The notes below the pieces were generated by a model that saw only the letters and a list, made by a program, of their open reading frames with translations, searched no databases and was not told the origin of the DNA. The translations under genes were made by a program, and so were the position numbers. A DNA stretch of 64,000 bases from Gammaproteobacteria bacterium (GTDB lineage: Bacteria > Pseudomonadota > Gammaproteobacteria > Thiohalobacterales > Thiohalobacteraceae): contig JAHJQQ010000015.1 of the NCBI GenBank assembly GCA_018819175.1, positions 1 to 64,000 on the forward strand, in the 5' to 3' direction. Shown one piece after another: positions 49,683-58,417 of the stretch (position 1 is its first letter; every line of letters starts with the position of its first letter).

Positions 49683-50287
49683 GGCTTCACTCCTGAAGAC
49701 TCGGCGTTGACACCCAGACGTTGCTGGAGTTCGGCAACCCAGAGCGCTGCTTCTGTATCTTGCGCACCGGCCAGTTGCGCATAAGCACGGTAATGCATCA
49801 GGGCCTGCTGCGGCTGTTGCAGATAGATATCGAGCAAGATACCGAGGTTGCGTTGCGCCAGCGCATAATCCGGATTGATCTTCAATGCCGACTCATAGGC
49901 TGCACGTGCTTCATTGAAACGGCCCGATTCACGATACAGAATGCCCAGCTGGTTATAGGCCTGTGCAGTCGGCTTGGACTGAACGGATTTCTCCAGTACC
50001 TGGATGGCGCCGCTGTTGGGATCGGCGTTGACATGCTGCACTGCTTTTTTCACCCCGGGACCCGGCGACGGAGAATCTGCAACGGCTACGGGCACCTTAT
50101 CCGGCTTTGACGCACAGCCTAATTGAACCAGGCACAGCAACGAGACACATATCCAGAAGATAATCCCGTAGGGTGTGGTGAGTGCAGCGAACCGCACCGT
50201 CCTCACAACCTGATCGGAATATTGGTGCGGTTCGCTGCGCTCACCACACCCTACTCCTCTTTCATCAGCGATACTGTGCAACAGCAT
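49679..50287 (-). CDS. TPR lipoprotein with repeat-derived N-terminus
   Basis: The C-terminal 130 residues contain TPR units (AYNQLGILYRESGRFNEARAA and ALAQRNLGILLDIYLQQPQQAL). Upstream is a lipoprotein-like signal (WICVSLLCLVQLGC). The coding frame before it runs through a dispersed repeat (50168-50254), which encodes about 28 residues. The ATG at 50287 has AGGAG upstream and overlaps the previous gene by 23 bp. A GTG at 50197, inside the repeat, would give a short normal signal peptide and may be the true start. Confidence 0.7.
   Translation of the reverse strand: MLLHSIADERGVGCGERSEPHQYSDQVVRTVRFAALTTPYGIIFWICVSLLCLVQLGCASKPDKVPVAVADSPSPGPGVKKAVQHVNADPNSGAIQVLEKSVQSKPTAQAYNQLGILYRESGRFNEARAAYESALKINPDYALAQRNLGILLDIYLQQPQQALMHYRAYAQLAGAQDTEAALWVAELQQRLGVNAESSGVKP
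50168..50254. repeat. REP-like inverted repeat (GTAGGGTG family) in a coding start
   Basis: Arms GTAGGGTGTGGTGAGTGCAG and CTGCGCTCACCACACCCTAC, third copy of this family. It lies in the 5' part of the TPR lipoprotein gene, between the stop of the previous gene and the signal peptide. Confidence 0.88.
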
Positions 50288-53060
50288 TCTCGCCCCGCTC
50301 CTGTTTGGCATAACGCACTGGCAATAATTTCGCGAGCTGTGCCAGACTCTGCTTCACCCACTCGTCATAGACGCCCTGCGGTATGCGAGCAACATTGGTT
50401 TCATGCACCTCGATGGCCTGCTCCTCGAAGGGATAGGCCTGCTCCTCCAGCAACAGTACATACTGTTCAAGCTCTTCGGCGGACAATCCGGCCGGACGCT
50501 CTGATTGCATCAGGGCCTGACCGAAATCACGGTAGATTTCCGCAATCCGGTAGGTTGACGCGGTCAGTACTTCGGCGACACCGTAGCTGGCGGCCTGGGT
50601 ATAGGCATCAACAGCGCGTTCGAGCTGCGATTTTTTGCTCGCAAGATTTTTCTTCAACGGCGCCTTGAGTTCGATGCTCTGATAAACCAGTCGCACCGGT
50701 TCCGCGACGGCCAGGGCCGCCTTGGCCGCCAGATAGCTGGTGCGTTCGGTGCGCTCGCTGGCAACACCCGATGCTTCCTGTTTCACCAACGCAGCCAGTG
50801 TCGTCAAACGACCCGTGGCATCGCCCGCTGCACCCTGCAAATCAGCGACATGTTGCTGCGCCTCGATACAGGACTCCAAGGGACGCGGGAAACGCCGTGC
50901 ATAATCACTCCAGGCCTGAATCGCCTGTGGCGTTTGTTGCGACTGTTCGTAAAGCTCCGCGGCCTGACCCAAGGCTTCGCGTTGCAGTTTCGGGTCCGTG
51001 GCCTCCTGCGCGATGCGTGCGTATTCGCTGGCGGCCTGTTGCGTCTGTCCGCCTTGCAGATAGGCAACGGCCAGCTTGCGGGTAACCTCGGCCTGCAATT
51101 CATGACCAGGGAACTGTGTACGGAAACCTTCCAACTGGACGACGGCCTGCGGCCAATCCTGTAATTCCAACAAGGCCGCAGCGGCATCGTAATTGGCCGT
51201 GGCGACAATCGAGGCGGACGGTGCGTTACGCGAGACACGCGCGAAATGTCCCGCCGCCGCACGCAGATCGCCCGCGCTGCGCTGTTGCTCACCCTGCCGG
51301 TAGATGGATGCCGCTAAGCGCTCGACCAGATCCTTGCGGCTGGCATCCTGATCAGGCATCAGACTCAATGTCTGCTGGTAGGCAGACTCAGCGCGCTGAT
51401 AATCGGCCAGATCGAAACTGGCATGTGCAACGACCGTCGAAGCCGTGCGGCGTAATTCTGTTGTCGCAGTAGGTGTCGCGGCCACTTGCTGCCCAGCCTG
51501 AACGGCCGCGGCAAATTCGCCGCGCTTGAACAGAGCCTCGGCGGCCTTGGTCAATACCGTCATCGCCTGCGGATGCTCGGCGTAGGTTTGCGCGAAACGT
51601 AATGAACTCTCGATACTCCGTTGTTCCCAGGCGCCGCGTTGATCGATCTTGATTAGAGCAATCTGTTTGTCATAGGCCAGCAAGGCGGCATAACCGGCCT
51701 CAGCTGACTGCGCATGACGTGGGTAGGCATAGGCCGTCTTCTCATACTCTTGCGCGGCATTCGCGAAATCCTTGCTTTCGAAATAGATCTCGGCGAGCAG
51801 GAAGTTCATGCGCGGGGTTTCCTGCGCCTGCGGGAACGAGGCGATGAAGGCCTGATACCAACGCGCCGCCGCAACATAATCCTGCGGCTGCTTGGATATC
51901 TGGGCGATGGCGTGATAATGCTGGGCCAGATCCTGCAGATTGGCCTTCAATGCAACCACAACCTCCGGCGCGTCATCCTGAGTCCGTGTTGACCAATAGG
52001 GGCCGGTCAGTGCGTAGCGCTCAACGAAATCCTGTTTGGCCTCCAGCACCAGGCTGGGGAAACCGCCGCGCTGATAGGCATCGATCACGCGCATCTGAAA
52101 GGCCGGCGCCTGCCGCTGCTGGGCATGGCGTTCGACATAGGCATGAAAGGCATCTGCGGCATCCGAATAGCGCTCTTTGCTCAGATAGAGCTCACCCAGA
52201 TTGGCGTAGATCAAATCTTCATAGCCTCGTTCACCACGGCGCTGAAAATACTCGTTCAGCGACTGCGCACCCTCCTGATAGGAGACGCTGAGACTGATGA
52301 CCCGCAGCGAATCCTCCAGCAACTCGCGCTCCGCACGGCTCATGCCTTCAGTCGTGCCGGCGCCCTTTGCCAGTCGTCTATCCAGCAAGGTCATAAAGGC
52401 GTCCATGGCCTCGTCATAGAAATTCTGTTTGAAGCGCGCCCAGCCCTGTTTATAAAGAGCCCGTTCATAGAAATCCGAACTATCACCACGGTCGAGCACA
52501 GCCTGATAAGCAGCCTCCGCCTCGCGATACTGAGTCTTTACGAACAGGGATTCGCCGCGGCGGAATTCGGCCTCGGCGCGCAACGGGGTATCGGGATGTT
52601 CCTGCACCAACCAATCCAGCGTCGCCAGGGCCACATCGTTCTGGCCGGCGTCATCATAGGCTCGGGCTAATTGATACAGGGCCTTGTCCTGATGCGCATA
52701 CTCCGGGTAGTCGCGCAGCAGGGTTTCATAGAGTGCGACCGAATCGGCCAGTTGTGATGAATTTGGATTGACTGAAGCGCTATCCGGAAGTTCGGCTAGG
52801 CGCTGCTCATTTTTTTGCACTTGCAGATCCGCGAGACGACGCATCGCCTCAGGGCGCAGTTTCTCATCCGCATCGGCACCGAGGAATTCCCGATAGTTGG
52901 CCATGGCACGATCCTGGGTATCACCCGTGACCGGCGCCTGCGCCACATCGACACGTCGACCTTTCAGATCAGCAAGGGTTTCCGGATCATTCCAGCTCAC
53001 CAGGCTGCAGCCGGTCAGTAATGGAAACATACAGAGCCACAGTAGTCTGCGTTGCGTCAT
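50265..53060 (-). CDS. Large TPR-repeat lipoprotein
   Basis: A 931-residue protein with a lipoprotein signal (LLTGC, Cys18) and TPR or TPR-like helical repeats over nearly its whole length (examples: QDKALYQLARAYDDAGQNDVAL and NLGELYLSKERYSDAADAFH). It probably sits at the outer membrane facing the periplasm, as a binding scaffold. It overlaps the upstream TPR gene by 4 bp. Exact repeat number was not determined. Confidence 0.85.
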   Translation of the reverse strand: MTQRRLLWLCMFPLLTGCSLVSWNDPETLADLKGRRVDVAQAPVTGDTQDRAMANYREFLGADADEKLRPEAMRRLADLQVQKNEQRLAELPDSASVNPNSSQLADSVALYETLLRDYPEYAHQDKALYQLARAYDDAGQNDVALATLDWLVQEHPDTPLRAEAEFRRGESLFVKTQYREAEAAYQAVLDRGDSSDFYERALYKQGWARFKQNFYDEAMDAFMTLLDRRLAKGAGTTEGMSRAERELLEDSLRVISLSVSYQEGAQSLNEYFQRRGERGYEDLIYANLGELYLSKERYSDAADAFHAYVERHAQQRQAPAFQMRVIDAYQRGGFPSLVLEAKQDFVERYALTGPYWSTRTQDDAPEVVVALKANLQDLAQHYHAIAQISKQPQDYVAAARWYQAFIASFPQAQETPRMNFLLAEIYFESKDFANAAQEYEKTAYAYPRHAQSAEAGYAALLAYDKQIALIKIDQRGAWEQRSIESSLRFAQTYAEHPQAMTVLTKAAEALFKRGEFAAAVQAGQQVAATPTATTELRRTASTVVAHASFDLADYQRAESAYQQTLSLMPDQDASRKDLVERLAASIYRQGEQQRSAGDLRAAAGHFARVSRNAPSASIVATANYDAAAALLELQDWPQAVVQLEGFRTQFPGHELQAEVTRKLAVAYLQGGQTQQAASEYARIAQEATDPKLQREALGQAAELYEQSQQTPQAIQAWSDYARRFPRPLESCIEAQQHVADLQGAAGDATGRLTTLAALVKQEASGVASERTERTSYLAAKAALAVAEPVRLVYQSIELKAPLKKNLASKKSQLERAVDAYTQAASYGVAEVLTASTYRIAEIYRDFGQALMQSERPAGLSAEELEQYVLLLEEQAYPFEEQAIEVHETNVARIPQGVYDEWVKQSLAQLAKLLPVRYAKQERGENAVAQYR

Positions 53061-54979
53061 GGTGCAGCTCCTGCTGGCAGACCGGCCTTGTCATAGGTCT
53101 GTGCCAAGGCAAAACGCGCCTGTACCAGATACGCATCCACACGCTGTTTGCGCAATGTCAGATCGGCCTGCGCCAGACGCGTGATCCACGCGCCCTGCGC
53201 GGCAAGGGTGCTATCTACTTTCGTCTGGCTGTTGCGCACGCGCTCGCGCATCTCGACAATGCGCTGATCAAAGCCTTCAAAGGCAGCGGGTGCCGTTGCA
53301 AAAGCGGATTGCGCGCGTGCTGCCAGCGAGTTGGCTTCGCGCAGCGGTGCTTCGGTTTCCCGCAGATTCTTCTTTGCCATGCGCAAACGCGCCTTGTAAT
53401 CGGCTTCGACTTCCCACAACAACAGCCCACGCAGACGCGCCTGTTTATCACGCAGATCGCGGACTTGTTGCGAGTCCGGCAATCTCGCCAGACGCGCGGA
53501 GATAAATTCCAACTGTGCCCAGGTCAACCGCTCCTGCGATGTCATCAAGCCATTCGCATCATTATTCGCGGTGATCTGTTGCAGTTCAGTCCCCAGTGAC
53601 TCGTGCCGTGCCGTCAGGGTATCGACATCCAGACGTTGCAGATCATCATGCAAGCGCGGTGCGGCGGCGGCATAACGCAAGCGGCGCGTCTCGACCATGT
53701 GTTCAAAGGTTTCGGTTTTATCGGCCCACACCTGCAGACGATTGCGCAGATCTTGCAGATCGCGCAGATTCTTGACGGCCTCTTGAAAACGGTGACCGGC
53801 CAGCATATCGATCAGGTAGCGCGTCTCCGGCGTGGTTGGCAGCTGCGCCACCTGCCAGAACCAGCTGCGGCCGCTGCCTTCGGCCGTAAGCAGTGTCTCG
53901 ATCAAGCGTCCCTGATCGAGCGCAGCGATGGCCTGATCCAATGCGCGTGCTTCATCACTGAAGGCCATGATTGCGGCCTGATATAACTCGACAGCACGGG
54001 CCTCCGCACCGAGTTGCGCATAGGCATAGGGAACGGCCAGCCAGGATTCCTGCGTGGCCAAGTCGCGACTGTCGCGACCATGCAGTTCCAGCCAGGGGAT
54101 CAGCGCCTGTTTGAATTGCTCCTGCTCGGCATCCGCCCAGCCCGCACCTAGCAGCGCGCGGGAAGACAACGGGCCTTGCAGACGTACCCGATCGAAATAG
54201 GGTCTGGCCTGCGCGGCCTTGCCCGCCTGTAACAACCGGTAACCCAACGCCAAGTTGGTCTTGTCGCGCAACGCATACTGCTCATCGTTGTCCGCGGGAC
54301 GCTCGCCAAGCTTATCGAGTTGTTTCAGACCGGCATCGACCTGCCCACTCTCCAGCATGGCGATACCCAGATTGTAATCCGCATAATCACGCTCGTCCGC
54401 CGGACCCTTCCAGTCACTGAAGGCCTGCACTGCGGCAGCGGCATTGCCCTGCGCCAACTGGACATGGCCGAACAGCATGCGTTGTTCGGCACGCTGCTTG
54501 CGCAATGCGCGACTGTCATCCTGCAGATCGATGTGTGCAAGCGCGGCAGCCGCATCCGCCGGCCGACCTTTCTGAAAGGCCATACGTCCCAGGTAATACC
54601 AGGCGCGGTCACGCACCTCGGGACGTACTGTTTCATTCAACAGGGCATTGAAGCGCTGCGTGGCGTCGCGATCAAGGCCATAGGCGAGACTCATACCGCC
54701 GAGCAGCAGCTCGGATTCCTTGGCATGATAGTTCAGTTCCCCCTGGGCCTGCGCCTGTTGCAAGCGGCTGATAGCGTCGAAATAATTTTCCTGATAGAAA
54801 TCGAACAACACCTCGCCATAGGCAAGATCCTGTACCTCGCCAGGCATGTCGTTCGGCTTTTGACTGGCAGAATCAACCTGTGCGCAGATACTGGCCAATG
54901 CGCCATAGAGGGCGGCGGCCAGACACAGGCTATGTAGCGGGCTCGCAAAGATTCCTTTGGCTGTACGTTGGTGCGGCAT
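53057..54979 (-). CDS. Exported TPR-repeat protein with coiled-coil C-terminus
   Basis: A 640-residue protein with a signal peptide (cleavage near residue 33). TPR-like repeats fill about 45-360 (VRDRAWYYLGRMAFQKGRPADAAAAL). The region about 400-620 is rich in Arg, Gln, Glu and Leu and looks like long coiled coils (LHDDLQRLDVDTL, QVRDLRDKQARLRGLL). It probably pairs with the large TPR lipoprotein in the periplasm. Confidence 0.83.
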   Translation of the reverse strand: MPHQRTAKGIFASPLHSLCLAAALYGALASICAQVDSASQKPNDMPGEVQDLAYGEVLFDFYQENYFDAISRLQQAQAQGELNYHAKESELLLGGMSLAYGLDRDATQRFNALLNETVRPEVRDRAWYYLGRMAFQKGRPADAAAALAHIDLQDDSRALRKQRAEQRMLFGHVQLAQGNAAAAVQAFSDWKGPADERDYADYNLGIAMLESGQVDAGLKQLDKLGERPADNDEQYALRDKTNLALGYRLLQAGKAAQARPYFDRVRLQGPLSSRALLGAGWADAEQEQFKQALIPWLELHGRDSRDLATQESWLAVPYAYAQLGAEARAVELYQAAIMAFSDEARALDQAIAALDQGRLIETLLTAEGSGRSWFWQVAQLPTTPETRYLIDMLAGHRFQEAVKNLRDLQDLRNRLQVWADKTETFEHMVETRRLRYAAAAPRLHDDLQRLDVDTLTARHESLGTELQQITANNDANGLMTSQERLTWAQLEFISARLARLPDSQQVRDLRDKQARLRGLLLWEVEADYKARLRMAKKNLRETEAPLREANSLAARAQSAFATAPAAFEGFDQRIVEMRERVRNSQTKVDSTLAAQGAWITRLAQADLTLRKQRVDAYLVQARFALAQTYDKAGLPAGAAP

Positions 54980-55003
54980 GGTCAGGCAGCGCTCCTGTGC
55001 GCC

Positions 55004-55567
55004 TTATTCCCATTCCTTGATGACAAACTCCGGCTGGTGCTTACTGGCCTTGTCGGTGATCTTCAATTCAAGAAAGGCTGGGCCGAGGCCTTTGTCCACG
55101 ACCAGATTGGCACCGCGGCGATAATCCCGTCCTTCCGGGCCACGGCCGACGAACAGCGCGACAACCTCGTGTTTGCCGGCCTTGAGATTACCCATGTGCA
55201 GACGTTGCACCCCACCGCGTTTGAAGGCAGCCAGTTCACGCTCGGTATAGAGGTAATGCGTAACGACCTTGTCATCGATCTTGAGTTCGACAGAGTCCAG
55301 TGCAAAGGTGCCACCGACATCCAGGGATAGAAACACTGATATCTGGGTATTGGCGGGAAACAGCAGCTCTTCTTCGAGGGCAAAGAGTTCGCGATTGAGC
55401 TTCAGGACCTCCTGCTTGAGATCCTGGATCTGACCATCCAGCGCCTGCGGCGATTGCGGCGCTTCCGTCGCGTGCACCGAACAGGATAGGCACAGCAACA
55501 TGGCTATCGCGACGCCGCGCCATGCTTGCGTAAGGCATCTGTAGCGCTGTGTAGGTTTAGTCGTCAT
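55004..55567 (-). CDS. Exported protein with short coiled coil, first gene of the TPR/ExbBD operon
   Basis: A 187-residue protein with a signal peptide ending SVHA, a short coiled coil (LDGQIQDLKQEVLKLNRELFALEEELL) and a beta-rich domain (about 75-187) with ISVFLSLDVGG, DSVELKIDDKVV and AGKHEVVALFVGRG. The fold looks like a carbohydrate-binding or PEGA-like sandwich, but I cannot assign it. It lies 24 bp before the next gene of the operon. Confidence 0.72.
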   Translation of the reverse strand: MTTKPTQRYRCLTQAWRGVAIAMLLCLSCSVHATEAPQSPQALDGQIQDLKQEVLKLNRELFALEEELLFPANTQISVFLSLDVGGTFALDSVELKIDDKVVTHYLYTERELAAFKRGGVQRLHMGNLKAGKHEVVALFVGRGPEGRDYRRGANLVVDKGLGPAFLELKITDKASKHQPEFVIKEWE

Positions 55568-55752
55568 TTTTATCGCTTCACTCAGCTGCGTTTTGCATAG
55601 GCATCCGCTGGCATACACTGCCAGACCTGACTCTTTATAACGTCCCTGATCTGAATCACTGAGTGATCGATGTCACAAACGTTGGGATGTCATGGAAACA
55701 AATGTGGAATAGGTGAAGCGGTTAACACAATTGCGGTCTTGTTGAATTGTCG

Positions 55753-55875
55753 TACGTGGCCTTCGGCCTGAATCCGACCTACTAAATAAACGTCATTCCG
55801 GCGCATGCCGGAATGACGTTGAAGCCACGACTTGTCTAAGAATCTAATGCAGGTCGGATTCAGGCCGAAGGCCGT
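55753..55875. repeat. Composite inverted repeat: CGTCATTCC palindrome nested in GGTCGGATTCAGG arms
   Basis: Outer arms ACGTGGCCTTCGGCCTGAAT and the complementary ATTCAGGCCGAAGGCCGTG flank a minimal CGTCATTCCGGC palindrome (55790-55818). One repeat family appears inserted in another. It fills the 324-bp gap between the TPR/ExbBD operon and the DUF3570 gene; the remainder shows no gene. Confidence 0.8.
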
Positions 55876-55892
55876 GTCCGACATAACTGTCT

Positions 55893-57053
55893 CTAAAACC
55901 AGACTGACATATACAACCGAATCACGTCGGCTGAGAAATCGTATAGCGGCTCTTCACCCGGCGTGGCATTAACACTTAGGTTCCGGAAATCATCATAGGA
56001 AAACAGGATATGGTCATAGCCAAGGTTTAACGTGCCCCGATCTATGGCGTTCCAGCCACGCACGAATTCATAGCTGGCACCGATACCGATACTGTGCGAG
56101 TTGAAAGTGCTCAATTCCTTGTCGCGTGCCAGAAAATTCTGTGCCTGGGCACGCGGAAACAGATCGCTGTAGAAATCGGCCTTGGTCTGGGTGTAGTAGC
56201 GGTATTTCAGATCTATCATCCAACGATCCTTCCAGGGATGCGTATAACCCAGCCCCAGGGTATGCGCATCGATACCCCAGGTATCATTGAAATAGCGATA
56301 CTCGCCACTGAAGGCAGCGCGATAAGGCAGATAGTATTTACTGCGGATCGACACCGCATTGCTGGTGCGCGTGAAGGGATACTGCTCCGCTTCGTAGCTG
56401 TAGCCTTTCGGTGATGTCGGGTCCAGATAGCGCACTGAACGATAGGGGTTATTCAGAAAGCCTTCGTCGGTGATGGCTTCGTAACCCAGATCCACAATCC
56501 AGTCCCGGGTCAGGATCTGCGAGAGACTGATGCGGAACTGCTGACGGTCGGCATCTTCAGAGAAATCGGCTTGACCGGTCTTGCCGACCTCATCCCAACC
56601 GTATGAATAACCCAATGTGACCGTACTCAGATCACCGAACATGCTCTGGCTGATATTGAAATGCGCCGAGTTTGCATCGTAATCGTTTTCTGAACTGTGG
56701 GTATAGCCACTACTCAAAGTGGATTTCCCCGCAAGATATTGCAGACCCACTGACTGTTCGGTGCGATCTTCACTGTAGGGGCTGGCCGTGGTCACCACAT
56801 CGATCGAGGCACTGGTTACGGCATCGACATAATAATTACCGCTCACCGCCGCGCTTTGACCAAGCTGCTTCAATATCATCAGCGAGGGTCCGTTAACCTC
56901 GACGCCACCACCGTCATAGGCGTGGTACATAAGATCGGCGCGATCATCGGGTAGCACGGCAGCGAATAACGGCAATACAAATACAGCCGTCCCGGCCACC
57001 AGCAAACGGGTACCATTTTTCAGTTGACGATTAATTACAGCCACAACCGCCAC
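55893..57053 (-). CDS. DUF3570 outer-membrane beta-barrel protein
   Basis: A protein of about 386 residues. A signal-like hydrophobic segment (LLVAGTAVFVLPLFAAV) is followed by ADLMYHAYDGGGVEVNGPSLMILKQ and many alternating strands, ending in RLYMSVWF with the C-terminal aromatic residue usual for barrels. This is the DUF3570 family. A GTG at 57053 or 57044 is the best start: GGAAGG precedes it and it overlaps the DUF4266 gene by only about 20 bp. The frame is open to 57131. DUF3570, DUF4266 and a thioredoxin are a recurring set. Confidence 0.82.
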   Translation of the reverse strand: MAVVAVINRQLKNGTRLLVAGTAVFVLPLFAAVLPDDRADLMYHAYDGGGVEVNGPSLMILKQLGQSAAVSGNYYVDAVTSASIDVVTTASPYSEDRTEQSVGLQYLAGKSTLSSGYTHSSENDYDANSAHFNISQSMFGDLSTVTLGYSYGWDEVGKTGQADFSEDADRQQFRISLSQILTRDWIVDLGYEAITDEGFLNNPYRSVRYLDPTSPKGYSYEAEQYPFTRTSNAVSIRSKYYLPYRAAFSGEYRYFNDTWGIDAHTLGLGYTHPWKDRWMIDLKYRYYTQTKADFYSDLFPRAQAQNFLARDKELSTFNSHSIGIGASYEFVRGWNAIDRGTLNLGYDHILFSYDDFRNLSVNATPGEEPLYDFSADVIRLYMSVWF

Positions 57054-57252
57054 CCTGCCCGCCTTCCGCACCACGCGCGCCTTCGCGAGCCTGATAGACA
57101 TGATTGAGATAGGCCGAGGAAACCGGATCACGTTCGAAGCTCATGATCGGATCTGCCAGATGCGCGCGCTCATAGGGTTTCACCCAGGGCTCAGGCATGG
57201 CGCAACCACTCAACAACAGCAATGCACCGATCGCGACCAAACGCAGCGTCAT
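57031..57252 (-). CDS. DUF4266 lipoprotein with glycine-rich cysteine tail
   Basis: A 73-residue lipoprotein (signal with LLLLSGC). The core VKPYERAHLADPIMSFERDP is typical of DUF4266, and the tail EGGQGGGCGCN is glycine- and cysteine-rich. The ATG at 57252 has AAGGA 6 nt upstream. It is encoded between a TlpA-like thioredoxin and the DUF3570 barrel; the thioredoxin may act on its cysteines. Confidence 0.85.
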   Translation of the reverse strand: MTLRLVAIGALLLLSGCAMPEPWVKPYERAHLADPIMSFERDPVSSAYLNHVYQAREGARGAEGGQGGGCGCN

Positions 57253-57254
57253 GT

Positions 57255-57764
57255 TCATTCCTTGATCAGGGTTCGGATCTGTTCCTGGTACTGCTGCTCC
57301 AGGCCGGGCTGATAGCCCTTGTGCAGATAACGCATATTGCCATCGCGATCGACCAGCACGGTGCTGGGCATAGCGGCGACCTGATATAACCGGCTCACCT
57401 CGTTTTGATCATCGAACAGCACCGGGAAACTCACCGACAGATCCTTGAGCAGGGCCTTGGCCTTGCTATTGTCTTCCTCGATATTCACACCGAGGACGGT
57501 AAAGCCCAGCGGTTTGTAACGCGCGTAGAGCTCTTCCAGTTTGGGCATTTCCTGACGGCAGGGGCCGCACCAAGAAGCCCAGAAATTGATCATCACCACT
57601 TCACCACGCAGTTCGCTGAGCTTGAGGTTGTCACCGGCCTGACTTTTGAGGGTGAAATCCGGCGCCGGTCCCTGACCGATATCAGCACGAAGCGGTCCAC
57701 TGGCAAGCAGTGCGCTGATCACCAGTACAGATGAATACAATGTTTTACCGAGCAGTCTACGCAT
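57255..57764 (-). CDS. TlpA/ResA-like periplasmic thioredoxin
   Basis: A 169-residue exported thiol-disulfide protein. A signal peptide (about 1-27) is followed by APDFTLKSQAGDN, INFWASWCGPCRQEMP with the CGPC active site, and VAAMPSTVLVDRDG with the cis-proline. It may keep heme-binding cysteines of the neighbouring cytochromes reduced, or the DUF4266 tail. Confidence 0.92.
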   Translation of the reverse strand: MRRLLGKTLYSSVLVISALLASGPLRADIGQGPAPDFTLKSQAGDNLKLSELRGEVVMINFWASWCGPCRQEMPKLEELYARYKPLGFTVLGVNIEEDNSKAKALLKDLSVSFPVLFDDQNEVSRLYQVAAMPSTVLVDRDGNMRYLHKGYQPGLEQQYQEQIRTLIKE

Positions 57765-57775
57765 CGTTATCCCCT

Positions 57776-58417
57776 TCAGAAGAACAGTGTCGCGCCGGCA
57801 TGCGCTTCCAGATTGTGGGTGTTCTTGTTCTCACCCAGCAGATCCAATTCGAACATGTGATCGCGCGCGTCAATGTGCAAGGCAATGGAGTCGGTCACCA
57901 GGAAACGATAGCCGGCACCGAAATTGATGGTGAAATGACTGCTCCCCGCAAAGTCGGTGCTACCGACGCCGGCAATCACATACAACGCTGTGTTATAGGC
58001 ACGGTTTCGGCCGATGAAGGCCTCGCCCGGTAGCAGGTTGTAACCCACCGACAGGTTGTAATAGGAATACTCTCGCTGGTCATCGGTGAGCAACTGTGCC
58101 GCACCGCTCAAGGTTTCAAAGCTGGTCTTTTCGGTATCGGTTCGTCCATAGGCGGCTTCGAGGAAGAAATCCTCGGTGATGTGATAAGCACCGCGCACGC
58201 CGTAAACCGGATTGCTGCCGAAATCCTCGACGCTCATGATCCCGGCAAACACACCGACTTCGAAGTCTTCGGTGTCGATATCCGCTTCGGTATACACACG
58301 CCGATCCAGTTCCGGCTGGATGACCTGTTCCTGCGGTGTATCCGCAGCCTGTATCGGCGCAACCAGGCTCAGCAGGCATGCCGAGCCTAGAAGAATACTG
58401 AGAAGCCTGCTTTCCAT
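57776..58417 (-). CDS. Outer-membrane beta-barrel protein
   Basis: A 213-residue exported protein. After a signal peptide ending IQA there is a short acidic spacer and an eight-strand-like barrel (VYGVRGAYHITEDFFLEAAYG, YYNLSVGYNLLPG, FTINFGAGYRFLVTDSIALHIDARD) with terminal LFF. It overlaps the preceding gene by 31 bp. It belongs to the OmpA/OmpW-like small-barrel type. Confidence 0.83.
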   Translation of the reverse strand: MESRLLSILLGSACLLSLVAPIQAADTPQEQVIQPELDRRVYTEADIDTEDFEVGVFAGIMSVEDFGSNPVYGVRGAYHITEDFFLEAAYGRTDTEKTSFETLSGAAQLLTDDQREYSYYNLSVGYNLLPGEAFIGRNRAYNTALYVIAGVGSTDFAGSSHFTINFGAGYRFLVTDSIALHIDARDHMFELDLLGENKNTHNLEAHAGATLFF

